Assembly (NCBI GenBank): GCA_963668535.1
Contig: OY764867.1
Coordinates: 1,116,001 to 1,180,000, forward strand
DNA from: F22 sp963668535
GTDB taxonomy: Bacteria; Bacteroidota; Bacteroidia; Bacteroidales; Bacteroidaceae
Length of the DNA stretch: 64,000 nucleotides
Reading direction: 5' to 3'
Under the pieces are notes generated by a model. That model was not told where the DNA came from, made no database searches, and saw only the letters and a list, made by a program, of their open reading frames with translations. This document shows positions 56,208 through 64,000 of this stretch, piece after piece. The translations under genes and the position numbers were made by a program. The stretch's first letter is position 1, and each line of letters starts with the position of its first letter.

Positions 56208-57350
56208 TTACCTAAGTTCCATTTTAAATGCACGTCTACGTTTATGCTGTTCAGTCTTAAAATACTCCCATTGCGCTTGTACCTTACCATTGATTTCAAG
56301 TTCAGGATTACTTTCCGCATACTTAAATCCCATATCTTTATAAACTGGGATCAAGTCTGAGAACAACAACGCATTTACACCTTTACCCTGATATTCAGGA
56401 TGAATAGCGACCAAGAGCAAATCCAGCACACCTCCTTGGTGACTTCCTTTGAGTGCTTTCAACAAATGCACCCATCCAAACGGCAATAATTTTCCCTTAC
56501 TTTTCTGTAAAGCTACACTCATTGAAGGCATAGATATCCCCACTCCAATCAAACGTCCTGTAGACTCCGTAATAAGCGTCACCATTCGTAAATCTAAAAC
56601 AGGTAGATATGTTTTAATATACTGCTTGATTTGTTTCTCAGTCAACGGACTAAAACCATACAAATTAGCATAGCTTTCATTAAGCAACTCAAAAATTGGC
56701 CAACCATACTCCTTGGCCAATTTACGTGCACTTTTATATTTTAAGATCTTTAAATCATACTTATTCTTCACAATTTCAGCGATACGCTGATGCTTAGCAG
56801 GAACCCCTTCTTCAGGTATATATATTTTAAATTCCACCCAGTCTGCATCCTTTATCATTCCATAAGCCTCAAAATGCTTTGAATAATAGGGATAGTTATA
56901 TAAGGACCCCATAGTTCCCAATTGATCAAATCCTTCGATAAGGCAGCCCTCATTATCAAAATCAGTAAAACCCAATGGGCCTTGAAGTTGATTCATGCCT
57001 TTCTGTCTTCCCCATTCGGAAACAGCATCCAATAATTGTTGACTAACAGGCAACTCATCCACAAAATCAATCCATCCAAAACGCACAGCCTGTACGTTCC
57101 ATTTCTCATTTGCACGGTGATTGATGATTGCTGCAACACGCCCTACCACTTGTCCGACTTCGTCATAAGTTAAGAAAAAGGCAGCATCACAAAATTCGTA
57201 AGCAGCATTCTTCTCTGGGCTAAAAGTATTCTCTAAATCAGTAATTAAGTCAGGCACATTGTATTCGCATCCTCTGTATAAAGTATAATTAAACTGTATA
57301 AAGGCGCTCATCTCAGCGGCCGTTTTGACTTCTTTGGTTGTATAGTGCAT
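56208..57350 (-). CDS. GNAT-like N-acetyltransferase, two-domain, substrate unknown
   Basis: 380 residues, cytosolic, resembling the E. coli YghO type. An N-terminal domain (about 1-180) holds GFTDFDNEGCLIEGFDQLGT and a C-terminal GNAT half holds LLLVAIHPEYQGKGVNALLF, the acetyl-CoA loop (Q/RxxGxG-like, about 320-333). The substrate is unknown; relatives appear in lipid and amino-acid contexts. 27 nt upstream of parE in the same run. ATG 57350. Confidence 0.78.
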   Translation of the reverse strand: MHYTTKEVKTAAEMSAFIQFNYTLYRGCEYNVPDLITDLENTFSPEKNAAYEFCDAAFFLTYDEVGQVVGRVAAIINHRANEKWNVQAVRFGWIDFVDELPVSQQLLDAVSEWGRQKGMNQLQGPLGFTDFDNEGCLIEGFDQLGTMGSLYNYPYYSKHFEAYGMIKDADWVEFKIYIPEEGVPAKHQRIAEIVKNKYDLKILKYKSARKLAKEYGWPIFELLNESYANLYGFSPLTEKQIKQYIKTYLPVLDLRMVTLITESTGRLIGVGISMPSMSVALQKSKGKLLPFGWVHLLKALKGSHQGGVLDLLLVAIHPEYQGKGVNALLFSDLIPVYKDMGFKYAESNPELEINGKVQAQWEYFKTEQHKRRRAFKMELR

Positions 57351-57381
57351 AATTAAATAATCGTGCTTATATTATATCCTA

Positions 57382-57389
57382 CAAATATA
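57382..57389 (-). promoter_or_regulatory. Possible -7 box of the GNAT-parE-coaD-ctp-araC run
   Basis: TATATTTG on the minus strand, 31 nt before the ATG. A CTTG lies 23 nt upstream (57416-57413), farther than usual. Confidence 0.4.
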
Positions 57390-57464
57390 CAGGAAAATCT
57401 TAACATATGAAGCAAGTCCACTTGGGTATTGCAGGAAAAAACCAGCATATCTTAAAAAAAATCG

Positions 57465-58430
57465 TTAAATTGTTGTGATTTTATAGGCAATATAGCCCAA
57501 ATACAACAAGACAAGCAATGCCCCCTCTCTACGCAATATTCGTTGATGTCCGAAAACAAAGCTAACGAGAAACAAAACGCAACTCACGAAAATCAGGAAA
57601 CACAAATCTAGACTTTCTATTTTTCCTAAAGACAAAGGCTTTGTAGAAGCCGACACTCCCAACACTAGAAAAATATTCATTAAATTGGATCCGATAGCAT
57701 TACCTATAGCCAGTTCTGGATTCTTTTTCAAAGCTGCCACCACACTAGTCGCCAATTCTGGCAAAGAAGTTCCCATTGCTACCAAAGTCAAACCAATCAT
57801 AGCATCAGAGACCCCCCAAGACCGGGCAATTTTACTCGCATTATTGACAAAAAGTTCTCCTCCATATACCAACAAAGCGAATCCAGCAAGCAACATAATA
57901 ACATCTCTCCATATCGGATGCAGTTTTTGGTTAAGCTCTTTCGCAGACACATAAGTATTGTCCCGAGCTATAGAGAAAGTATAACTCATAAATATGGCCA
58001 AGAATGAGAGCAAAATAAACCCATCCGTACGAGACAACATGTTGGGTACAGAAACAGGCAGCATAGCCCAAGTATCCATACTCAAAAACAAGAGTACCAA
58101 AGAAGCCAATATACATAGAGGAATTTCGGCACGTACCGTATTTCGCTGCACAGCAATAGGAGCAACCATAGCCGTAATCCCAACAATCATTGTTGTATTA
58201 AATAAATTAGATCCCACGACATTTCCAATTGACATGTCTGAAATGCCTTTCATTGCACTAGTTAGACTAACAACTAATTCAGGCGCCGAGGTTCCAAATG
58301 CTACAATAGTCAGCCCAATAACGAGTTGAGAAATCCGAAAACGAGTTGCCATTGCAGAAGCCGCATCAGTCAAGAAATTGGCACCAACCAAAATCATAGC
58401 CAAACCGACCAATAAAAAGAGATATATCAT
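57465..58430 (-). CDS. Calcium/sodium antiporter (YrbG/CaCA family)
   Basis: 321 residues, about ten membrane helices with two inverted alpha repeats: GTSAPELVVSLTSAMKG with GNVVGSNLFNT in the first and GTSLPELATSVVAALKK with GNAIGSNLMNI in the second, which bind the ions. Inner-membrane exchange of Na+ for Ca2+. It follows the methyltransferase gene by 23 nt on the same strand. The 114-nt gap after it holds no terminator I can identify. Confidence 0.92.
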   Translation of the reverse strand: MIYLFLLVGLAMILVGANFLTDAASAMATRFRISQLVIGLTIVAFGTSAPELVVSLTSAMKGISDMSIGNVVGSNLFNTTMIVGITAMVAPIAVQRNTVRAEIPLCILASLVLLFLSMDTWAMLPVSVPNMLSRTDGFILLSFLAIFMSYTFSIARDNTYVSAKELNQKLHPIWRDVIMLLAGFALLVYGGELFVNNASKIARSWGVSDAMIGLTLVAMGTSLPELATSVVAALKKNPELAIGNAIGSNLMNIFLVLGVSASTKPLSLGKIESLDLCFLIFVSCVLFLVSFVFGHQRILRREGALLVLLYLGYIAYKITTI

Positions 58431-58453
58431 AATATGATTTTTTTAATATATAG

Positions 58454-59719
58454 CTACAATACTTTTGCACAGCGCAAAAGTCGCTTTTCTTTGCCAACAG
58501 TTGTCGCAAAAAGATACACATCTCCCCCCTCTTTTAGTTTCAACTTCTTGCGTAAATTAGCAACCGTATCAGGGAAATCGCGCAGTGTCAAATGACAACG
58601 CATGCTACCTTTCATCATTTTTTGCACCTCCTTCTTTTGCACTTTACTTGTATCCTCTACATAAAAGCGTCTCCCAGGGAAATGAGCACAATCTTTATCT
58701 GAAACAAACAGATGAGCCGATTGCCCCAATTGGCGTACTGAATAATTTTCTGTAAGAGAAGCAAATGCTCCAACCTTCATCACGGAGGTATTAGGTTCAA
58801 ACAAGTAGCAACCTTTTAATGCTTCTGCTTCCTCCCCGTAAACTAGTAAAGGGGAGTCAGCCTCAGCATGATAAGAAGTGCTATACACATCAGCAGACTT
58901 ATTACCATCAATATTCACGGCAAACAAAGGCACATCATCTAGCACATTATTGGAATTTTCAGTCAATTGATATGCATGACAATCAATCAATACAAGCAAT
59001 TCTTTACACTCATTATGCAAAGAAACAACCGCCACTTGCGCTACCCCCTTTAAAGCACGCAAAACAGCCTTGACATCTAGCATTGGTGACAACTTGAGCA
59101 GTACATACTTAGATTGCTGCGTCATAATGGGCAATAAAGTCAACACATCTGGAGTACAATCTTCTAGTGCAGCCACTTTCTGACCAGACACACTGCGTCG
59201 TGCTGGATCAATATAGCATAATGTCACTGCAGGCATCTCATCTAGATACCCTTCACAAGTCATCTGATGAAACTGTACATTGTCTTTACCCATCACATGT
59301 GCATTATGCGTCACAAGGGCAAATAAATCCTCATTACGTTCCACATAATGTCCTTTTTCAAAGATAGAAGCCAAGGCAAATGTATCAACGCCAAATCCGC
59401 CCGTCAAATCAACAAAGGAACGCAACTGCACATCAGTAGGAATCACCTCCCGCAGCCAGCTCATTTTGTACTGAGCAGTCCACTCACTACTACACTGCTC
59501 TAAATTAAGTTGAGGTGGAAAGACAACTTGAGAATGTGCACACCATGTAGGCAATTTATCTTTCACTCGTTGACGACCTGCAATTTGCTGCAAGATAAAC
59601 GGCATGTTCATCTCGGGAAATTTATCAGCTTCCAAAGCTAATTGACGCACATCATCATTCAGATGTTTTTGAATGAATTCTTGCGTCATTTCATCCGAAA
59701 GGGTATGTAATTGATGCAT
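58454..59719 (-). CDS. THUMP-like class I SAM-dependent methyltransferase
   Basis: 421 residues. Rossmann SAM site FVDLTGGFGVDTFALASIF near 111-129; a motif IV-like YIDPARRS near 176-183; then LLKLSPMLDVKAV. The C-terminal domain is THUMP-like, ending LYLFATTVGKEKRLL-like. Probably an RNA methyltransferase; target unknown. I chose ATG 59719; the frame extends to a TTG at 59782 that would begin close to tRNA-Met. Cotranscribed with the antiporter. Confidence 0.82.
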   Translation of the reverse strand: MHQLHTLSDEMTQEFIQKHLNDDVRQLALEADKFPEMNMPFILQQIAGRQRVKDKLPTWCAHSQVVFPPQLNLEQCSSEWTAQYKMSWLREVIPTDVQLRSFVDLTGGFGVDTFALASIFEKGHYVERNEDLFALVTHNAHVMGKDNVQFHQMTCEGYLDEMPAVTLCYIDPARRSVSGQKVAALEDCTPDVLTLLPIMTQQSKYVLLKLSPMLDVKAVLRALKGVAQVAVVSLHNECKELLVLIDCHAYQLTENSNNVLDDVPLFAVNIDGNKSADVYSTSYHAEADSPLLVYGEEAEALKGCYLFEPNTSVMKVGAFASLTENYSVRQLGQSAHLFVSDKDCAHFPGRRFYVEDTSKVQKKEVQKMMKGSMRCHLTLRDFPDTVANLRKKLKLKEGGDVYLFATTVGKEKRLLRCAKVL

Positions 59720-59805
59720 ATACTTATGTTTTTTATTTACGCACGTATATATACAAACAAAAGAGGCATCTATAAACTTCAATGAGTTATAAACGCCTCC
59801 TTTGG

Positions 59806-59879
59806 TGGGCCATGTAGGGCTTGAACCTACGACCTCCAGATTATGAGTCTGTTGCTCTAACCAACTGAGCTAAAAGCCC
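59806..59879 (-). tRNA. tRNA-Met (anticodon CAT), weak acceptor stem
   Basis: Cloverleaf with anticodon loop CTCATAA, T-loop TTCAAGC and discriminator A, followed by encoded CCA (59803-59805), the only tRNA here with it. Acceptor GGGCTTT against ATGGCCC leaves a T-T mismatch at 6-67 and a G-T at 5-68. No initiator features (pair 1-72 is G-C), so elongator Met is the best call; a lysidine-type tRNA-Ile (CAT) is less likely. Confidence 0.88.
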
Positions 59880-59907
59880 GATAATCCCACATTTTTGGAA
59901 TCGGATG

Positions 59908-59939
59908 CAAATGTAACCATTTTCATATTCATCTGCAAA
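59908..59939 (-). promoter_or_regulatory. Promoter of tRNA-Met
   Basis: TTTG (59939-59936), 20 nt, TACATTTG (59915-59908) on the minus strand, with GCATCCGA following, the stable-RNA element. 28 nt before the tRNA. Confidence 0.86.
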
Positions 59940-59966
59940 TATAATGCATTAAAAAAACGAATGTTT

Positions 59967-60290
59967 TTACACACGATCCTCTTTACGCTTAGGATTCTTA
60001 GGGAACCATCCCTTCTTCACTCTTTCTCTCTGTTCGAAAACTTCCATAATAGACCAGAAAGAAGAAAAAGCCAAAACCCCCAGACATACAGCTACTATTG
60101 TATCGTGTACAAACAATGAGGCTATCGTGGCTATAGCTCCCAGTAGACAAAAAAGCCACCAGCTTTTCACACCCCAATAATATTCAGCTTTAATCACCAG
60201 TGGATGAAAGACTCCAATAATAATGAAAGTCAACAAGCCAATAGCTAGACCTTCAAAATTGAGCCCCCCCCAAATAAAAAAATTATCCAT
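59967..60290 (-). CDS. DUF4491 family membrane protein
   Basis: 107 residues with three predicted membrane helices: about 9-30 (LNFEGLAIGLLTFIIIGVFH), 42-60 and 63-82 (DTIVAVCLGVLAFSSFWSIM). The C-terminus is basic (KKGWFPKNPKRKEDR), so probably cytosolic. Function unknown. It follows lrp by 11 nt and is likely cotranscribed with it. Confidence 0.75.
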   Translation of the reverse strand: MDNFFIWGGLNFEGLAIGLLTFIIIGVFHPLVIKAEYYWGVKSWWLFCLLGAIATIASLFVHDTIVAVCLGVLAFSSFWSIMEVFEQRERVKKGWFPKNPKRKEDRV

Positions 60291-60301
60291 TAGATTATTT
60301 A

Positions 60302-60787
60302 TTATACGGTCAGATTAGGATCATTCTCTGTTTTATGTATAGGAATTTCACGTTTAATACTCTGCTCTAGCGAAATCAACGTCTCCGTTGAAATCACTCC
60401 TGGGATTTCTTGCAAACGGTGATTTAAAAGTTCCATCAAGTGTTCATTATCTGTTGCATACAATTTAGTCAACATGGTATAAGCACCTGTCGTAAAATGA
60501 CATTCAATGATTTCAGGAATTTTTTCCAGCTCTTCCACTACACGAGTATACATGGATCCTTTCTCGAGACTGATTCCAACATACGTACATGTTCTATATC
60601 CCAAAAGCTTAGGATTTACTTGATAACCAGATCCTGTAATCACCCCTAGATCGATTAATCGTTGTACACGTTGATGGATAGCGGCACGTGAGACACCACA
60701 CTGCGCAGCTACTTCTTTAAAAGGGATACGTGCATTTTGAGTAATAATGTCCAAAATCTGACGGTCAAGTTTATCTATCTTATTCAT
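60302..60787 (-). CDS. Lrp/AsnC-family transcriptional regulator
   Basis: 161 residues: winged helix-turn-helix at the N-terminus (LDRQILDIITQNARIPFKEV, then GVSRAAIHQRVQRLIDLGVI) and a RAM ligand domain with HFTTGAYTMLTKLYATDNEH. Amino-acid-sensing regulator; targets unknown. Divergent from the ZIP gene with a 420-nt spacer. Confidence 0.9.
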   Translation of the reverse strand: MNKIDKLDRQILDIITQNARIPFKEVAAQCGVSRAAIHQRVQRLIDLGVITGSGYQVNPKLLGYRTCTYVGISLEKGSMYTRVVEELEKIPEIIECHFTTGAYTMLTKLYATDNEHLMELLNHRLQEIPGVISTETLISLEQSIKREIPIHKTENDPNLTV

Positions 60788-60828
60788 AATAAATCAGGTT
60801 TTTAATTGGTTTATCGACATAAAGTAAG

Positions 60829-60859
60829 CAAATATACGTATTTCTTAATAATACGCGAA
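60829..60859 (-). promoter_or_regulatory. Promoter of the lrp-DUF4491 pair
   Basis: TTCG (60859-60856; 3 of 4), 19 nt, TATATTTG (60836-60829) on the minus strand. Confidence 0.6.
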
Positions 60860-60870
60860 CATTTGGGCAC

Positions 60871-60911
60871 AAAAAAAGCGGCATAACTAGAATATTGCTA
60901 TGAGAACCGCT
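60871..60911. terminator. Terminator-like hairpin in the lrp-ZIP spacer
   Basis: AGCGGCATA pairs with TATG and CCGCT around a 4-nt bulge, with seven A on the left (TTTTTTT on the minus strand) and AATTTTT on the right. No annotated gene reads into it from either side; a small minus-strand RNA starting near 61010 could. The rest of 60912-61207 has an imperfect inverted repeat (ATCGTAT/ATACGAT) at about 61156-61191 before the ZIP gene. Confidence 0.4.
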
Positions 60912-61207
60912 AATTTTTAAATCTTTTTAAGATTTCAAGATTTTCTTTTATACACTACATTTTTCCTGCAATATTATGAATAAATCTCTATCAAGACGCT
61001 CCTCTGTTGACAAAAGTATGTTGTGATTCTATAACATTGTAGCTGTAAATAACCCTCAGCATGTTTGCACATGTAGACAAAAATCAGTAATATTGTAATC
61101 AAATCAAATATGAGAACGAAAATAATATATACGTATCAAAAAGATACAGCACCATCGTATTCATGGCTGTACTATTGGATACGATTTAACAAACTAACAA
61201 CAACTTT

Positions 61208-61996
61208 ATGTCACACACTATATCTACAATCTTTGGGATATGCTTTATATTTATAATGACTACATCTGGAGCAGCCCTAGTCTATTTTTTCCGTCAAGGG
61301 ATTTCTCATAAAATCAATTCGATTTTTTTGGGTTTTGCCTCTGGCATCATGATCGCAGCTTCTATTTGGTCGCTTTTACTACCATCTATAAGCATGTCTT
61401 CCGACTGGGGTAAATGGAACTTTCTCCCAGCCGTTATTGGCTTTCTAGCGGGAGGATTCTTTCTTGTATTGATCGATAAAATTATACCACATTTTCATCC
61501 TGGCACTAGATGTGAAGAAGGGCCACATAGTTCATTGAAGAAATCAACCAAACTATTTTTGGCTATCACAATACACAATATTCCAGAAGGATTATCAGTT
61601 GGTTTTGCTTATGGTGCTGCCGCTTCTCTAGGAACAGATGCCGCTTTGATTTCAGCATTAGGCTTAGCGATAGGCATCGGGATACAAAATTTTCCAGAAG
61701 GCGCCGCCGTCTCCTTACCTATGAAAATAGCAACAGGAAGTAATAGGAAATCCTTTTTGATGGGCATGTGGAGCGGAGCTGTTGAACCAGTTGCCGCAGT
61801 ACTCGGCTATTTTCTTGCTGCACAAATAGAAATATTACAACCGTGGTTACTTTCCTTTGCTGCTGGCGCTATGATATTTGTGGTCACCGAAGATCTTATT
61901 CCAGATATGAAGTTAAACAACAAGTCACACACCGCATCATGGGGTTTGATGGTTGGCTTTGTCGTGATGATGGCATTGGATGTTGCCTTAGGCTAA
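61208..61996 (+). CDS. ZIP-family divalent metal transporter
   Basis: 262 residues, eight membrane helices. Metal-binding motifs HNIPEGLSVGFAYG in helix 4 (about 123-136) and QNFPEGAAVSLPM in helix 5 (about 159-171), as in ZupT/GufA proteins; a His-rich loop HFHPGTRC lies at about 95-102. Imports Zn2+ or a related metal across the inner membrane. First of three plus-strand genes; 73 nt before gpmA. Confidence 0.9.
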   Translation: MSHTISTIFGICFIFIMTTSGAALVYFFRQGISHKINSIFLGFASGIMIAASIWSLLLPSISMSSDWGKWNFLPAVIGFLAGGFFLVLIDKIIPHFHPGTRCEEGPHSSLKKSTKLFLAITIHNIPEGLSVGFAYGAAASLGTDAALISALGLAIGIGIQNFPEGAAVSLPMKIATGSNRKSFLMGMWSGAVEPVAAVLGYFLAAQIEILQPWLLSFAAGAMIFVVTEDLIPDMKLNNKSHTASWGLMVGFVVMMALDVALG

Positions 61997-62069
61997 TAAA
62001 ACGACTGCTTACATCACATACTTTACTCTTGAAATAAACGAAATAAAAATAACTAACACACTACGAATT

Positions 62070-62816
62070 ATGAAAAGAATAGTATTAGTAAGACATGGTG
62101 AAAGTGAATGGAATAAAGAAAACCGTTTCACAGGATGGACAAATGTCGATTTGACACCACACGGAATTATAGAAGCTGAAAATGCTGGTCTTTTGCTAAA
62201 GGAAAAAGGTTACTCAGTAGATGTGGCCTACACCTCCTATCTCAAAAGAGCGGTAAAAACACTCAATTGCGTCTTAGACAAGATGGACAAAGATTGGATT
62301 CCAGTCTTTAAATCATGGAGATTGAACGAAAAGCACTATGGCTTTCTACAAGGATTGAACAAAAGTGAGACTTCCGCTGAGTATGGCAACGAACAGGTAC
62401 ATATTTGGCGCAGAAGTTTTGACGTATCCCCTGCTCCACTTCAAAGAAATGATGCTCAAAATCCTCGGCATGACCTCCGCTATGCAGATATCCCACCAGA
62501 ATATATCCCAGACACAGAATCCCTCAAGGACACAATTGCACGTGTAATGCCTTATTGGGAATGTGAGATATTTCCTCGTCTAATGACATCCGACAATATA
62601 CTAGTCGTAGCTCATGGCAACAGCATACGTGGTATAGTCAAAAAGCTGAAAGGGATATCAGACGAAGCCATAAGTGAACTTAATATACCCACAGCAAGTC
62701 CTTATCTTTTTGAGTTTAATGATGACTTAGAACTAGTACATGACTTCTATTTGGGAAACGCTGATGATATAAAACGTAAACAAGAAGAGGTAGCCCAACA
62801 AGGCGCTAGCAAATAA
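62070..62816 (+). CDS. gpmA: 2,3-bisphosphoglycerate-dependent phosphoglycerate mutase
   Basis: Glycolytic interconversion of 3- and 2-phosphoglycerate. 248 residues: phospho-His9 in VLVRHGESEWN, FTGWTNVDLTPHG, the acid Glu in LNEKHYGFLQG, and the second His in VAHGNSIRGIVKKL. Same strand as the class I aldolase 57 nt downstream, a glycolysis pair. Confidence 0.96.
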   Translation: MKRIVLVRHGESEWNKENRFTGWTNVDLTPHGIIEAENAGLLLKEKGYSVDVAYTSYLKRAVKTLNCVLDKMDKDWIPVFKSWRLNEKHYGFLQGLNKSETSAEYGNEQVHIWRRSFDVSPAPLQRNDAQNPRHDLRYADIPPEYIPDTESLKDTIARVMPYWECEIFPRLMTSDNILVVAHGNSIRGIVKKLKGISDEAISELNIPTASPYLFEFNDDLELVHDFYLGNADDIKRKQEEVAQQGASK

Positions 62817-62873
62817 TGCTTACAACGAGAACTTGTGATTAATAAAATAGACACTAATAAATACATTACAGTT

Positions 62874-63758
62874 ATGAACACAGAACAATTAAACCAAATG
62901 AAATCCGCAAAAGGATTCATTGCAGCATTAGATCAAAGCGGTGGAAGTACTCCAAAAGCTTTGAAAGGATATGGCATTTATGAAAAAGCTTATCAAAATG
63001 ATGATGAAATGTTTGATCTTGTCCATCAAATGCGTACTAGAATTATTAAAAGTCCAGCATTTGGTGATGATAGAATCATAGGAGCCATACTGTTTGAAAA
63101 CACAATGGATCGAAAGATAGATGATCTCTACACCGCCGACTTTCTATGGGAAAGGAAACATGTCGTTCCCTTCCTAAAAATAGACAAAGGTTTAGCCCCT
63201 ATCGAAAACGGAGTACAGCTTATGAAGGAGATACCAGGACTAGACCAACTATTACAAAAAGCTGTCGAACGAAATATTTTTGGTACAAAGATGCGCTCTG
63301 TCATTAAAGAAGCCAACGACAGGGGAATACAAGAAATCGTATCTCAACAATTCGAGATAGCCAAACAAATACTCTCTTATGGCTTGATCCCTATTATAGA
63401 ACCAGAAGTGGATATCAACAGTCCTGAGAAAGTAGAATGTGAGCAAATCTTGAAAAAATATCTCCAAGAAAAACTCTCCACACTTGATGAAGCAGATAGA
63501 GTGATTTTCAAACTATCGATTCCAAGTATAGACAATTTCTATACAGACTTAATTTCTGAAAGTAAGGTCATAAGAGTTGTCGCATTGTCTGGAGGATACT
63601 CACGCATAGAAGCCAATGCTAAACTTGCACGAAATCAAGGACTTATTGCAAGCTTTTCTCGTGCTCTAGCCGAAGGATTAAGTGCCCAACAAAGCGAGGA
63701 GGAATTTAATAATACGCTGTACACCTCTATTGAATCTATTTATAAAGCTTCACTATAA
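62874..63758 (+). CDS. Fructose-bisphosphate aldolase, class I
   Basis: Schiff-base aldolase cleaving fructose-1,6-bisphosphate. 294 residues: GFIAALDQSGGSTPKALKGY at the start (about 13-32), VPFLKIDKGL, then PIIEPEVDINSPEK and FKLSIPSIDNFY with the Schiff-base Lys region, and VALSGGYSRIEANAKLARNQ. I chose ATG 62874 (MNTEQLNQMKSAKG), the usual family start, over a GTG 39 nt upstream. Confidence 0.93.
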   Translation: MNTEQLNQMKSAKGFIAALDQSGGSTPKALKGYGIYEKAYQNDDEMFDLVHQMRTRIIKSPAFGDDRIIGAILFENTMDRKIDDLYTADFLWERKHVVPFLKIDKGLAPIENGVQLMKEIPGLDQLLQKAVERNIFGTKMRSVIKEANDRGIQEIVSQQFEIAKQILSYGLIPIIEPEVDINSPEKVECEQILKKYLQEKLSTLDEADRVIFKLSIPSIDNFYTDLISESKVIRVVALSGGYSRIEANAKLARNQGLIASFSRALAEGLSAQQSEEEFNNTLYTSIESIYKASL

Positions 63759-63793
63759 GTATAGTAGAGGAAGAAACTAAGTAATGATTAAAA

Positions 63794-63833
63794 AAAAGTC
63801 GTAAGAATCTCTCGCGAAATTCTTACGACTTTT
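63794..63833. terminator. Bidirectional terminator between aldolase and FKBP genes
   Basis: Perfect 15-bp stem AAAAGTCGTAAGAAT/ATTCTTACGACTTTT with a 10-nt loop; T-rich on both sides (TTTTATTATA on plus, T run on minus). It separates two convergent genes. Confidence 0.88.
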
Positions 63834-63854
63834 ATTATATGTATAGACCGTAAA

Positions 63855-64000
63855 TTACTTCTTAACGATCTTCTTCAATTCTACTTTGAAAATCAATGTA
63901 GAATAAGGCTTGATAAGACGACCAGCTTGGCGTGCACCATAAGCCTTGTCTTGTGGAATATATACCATGTATGTAGAACCAACAGGCATCAACTGAAGTA
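63855..64000 (-). CDS. FKBP-type peptidyl-prolyl cis-trans isomerase, C-terminal part
   Basis: Only the last about 48 codons are in the window, read directly on the minus strand: MPVGSTYMVYIPQDKAYGAR, then LIKPYSTLIFKVELKKIVKK and TAA at 63855. This is the FKBP core end (YIPxxLAYG-like motif). N-terminal signal or dimer domains lie beyond the edge. Confidence 0.82.
   Translation of the reverse strand, partial: LQLMPVGSTYMVYIPQDKAYGARQAGRLIKPYSTLIFKVELKKIVKK

Overview
The window comes from a Bacteroidales chromosome, most likely Bacteroides or a close relative; I cannot name the species. The 16S and 23S rRNA type, the Bacteroides promoter pattern (TTTG, 19-21 nt, TAnnTTTG), the scarcity of Shine-Dalgarno sequences, a fumarate reductase of the anaerobic FrdCAB type, and families such as DUF4254 and DUF4491 all point there. 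It is core chromosome. I see no insertion sequence, prophage, CRISPR array, toxin-antitoxin pair or other defence system.

Layout. 1-4600 (minus): an rRNA operon cut by the window start (16S, tRNA-Ile, tRNA-Ala, most of 23S), preceded at 4860-5055 by two tandem promoters. 5400-6500 (minus): tRNA-Leu, the MTA/SAH nucleosidase gene and two identical tRNA-Phe genes. 6559-11323 (minus): thiL, a purine nucleoside phosphorylase, lpxK and sppA. 11467-29693 (minus): one long translation block with str genes (rpsL, rpsG, fusA), then S10, spc and alpha genes down to rpoA-rplQ, with a promoter upstream and an intrinsic terminator at the end. 29856-33823: pncB, tRNA-Ser, a small acetyltransferase, a large perfect palindrome and a DEAD-box helicase. 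33981-37990 (minus): acpP, fabF, rnc and a GH3-family adenylating enzyme. 38104-44215: pdxB, then an envelope/LPS group on both strands (DUF4254, GT9, GT90, a LpxL-type acyltransferase, a WaaP-type kinase). 44217-47274 (minus): tetR, fabG, a pseudouridine synthase and cvfB. 47316-51122 (minus): fumarate reductase frdCAB. 51174-57389 (minus): a GNAT-like gene, parE, coaD, a carboxy-terminal protease and an AraC regulator. 57465-60859 (minus): a Na+/Ca2+ exchanger, a THUMP-like methyltransferase, tRNA-Met, lrp and DUF4491. 61208-63758 (plus): a ZIP metal transporter, phosphoglycerate mutase and class I aldolase. The right edge cuts an FKBP-type prolyl isomerase gene (minus).

The genes serve growth: rRNA, tRNA and ribosomal proteins, fatty-acid and lipid A/core synthesis, cofactor synthesis (thiamin, PLP, NAD, CoA), and anaerobic energy metabolism through glycolysis and fumarate respiration.

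I did not find an obviously new multi-gene system. The best new signals are regulatory: a GCATCCGC-like element directly after the -7 box that is shared by the stable-RNA promoters and absent from mRNA promoters here; a consensus Shine-Dalgarno in front of rplF; a perfect 29-bp-arm palindrome; a terminator hidden inside an opposing coding sequence; and a cysteine-rich tail on FrdC.
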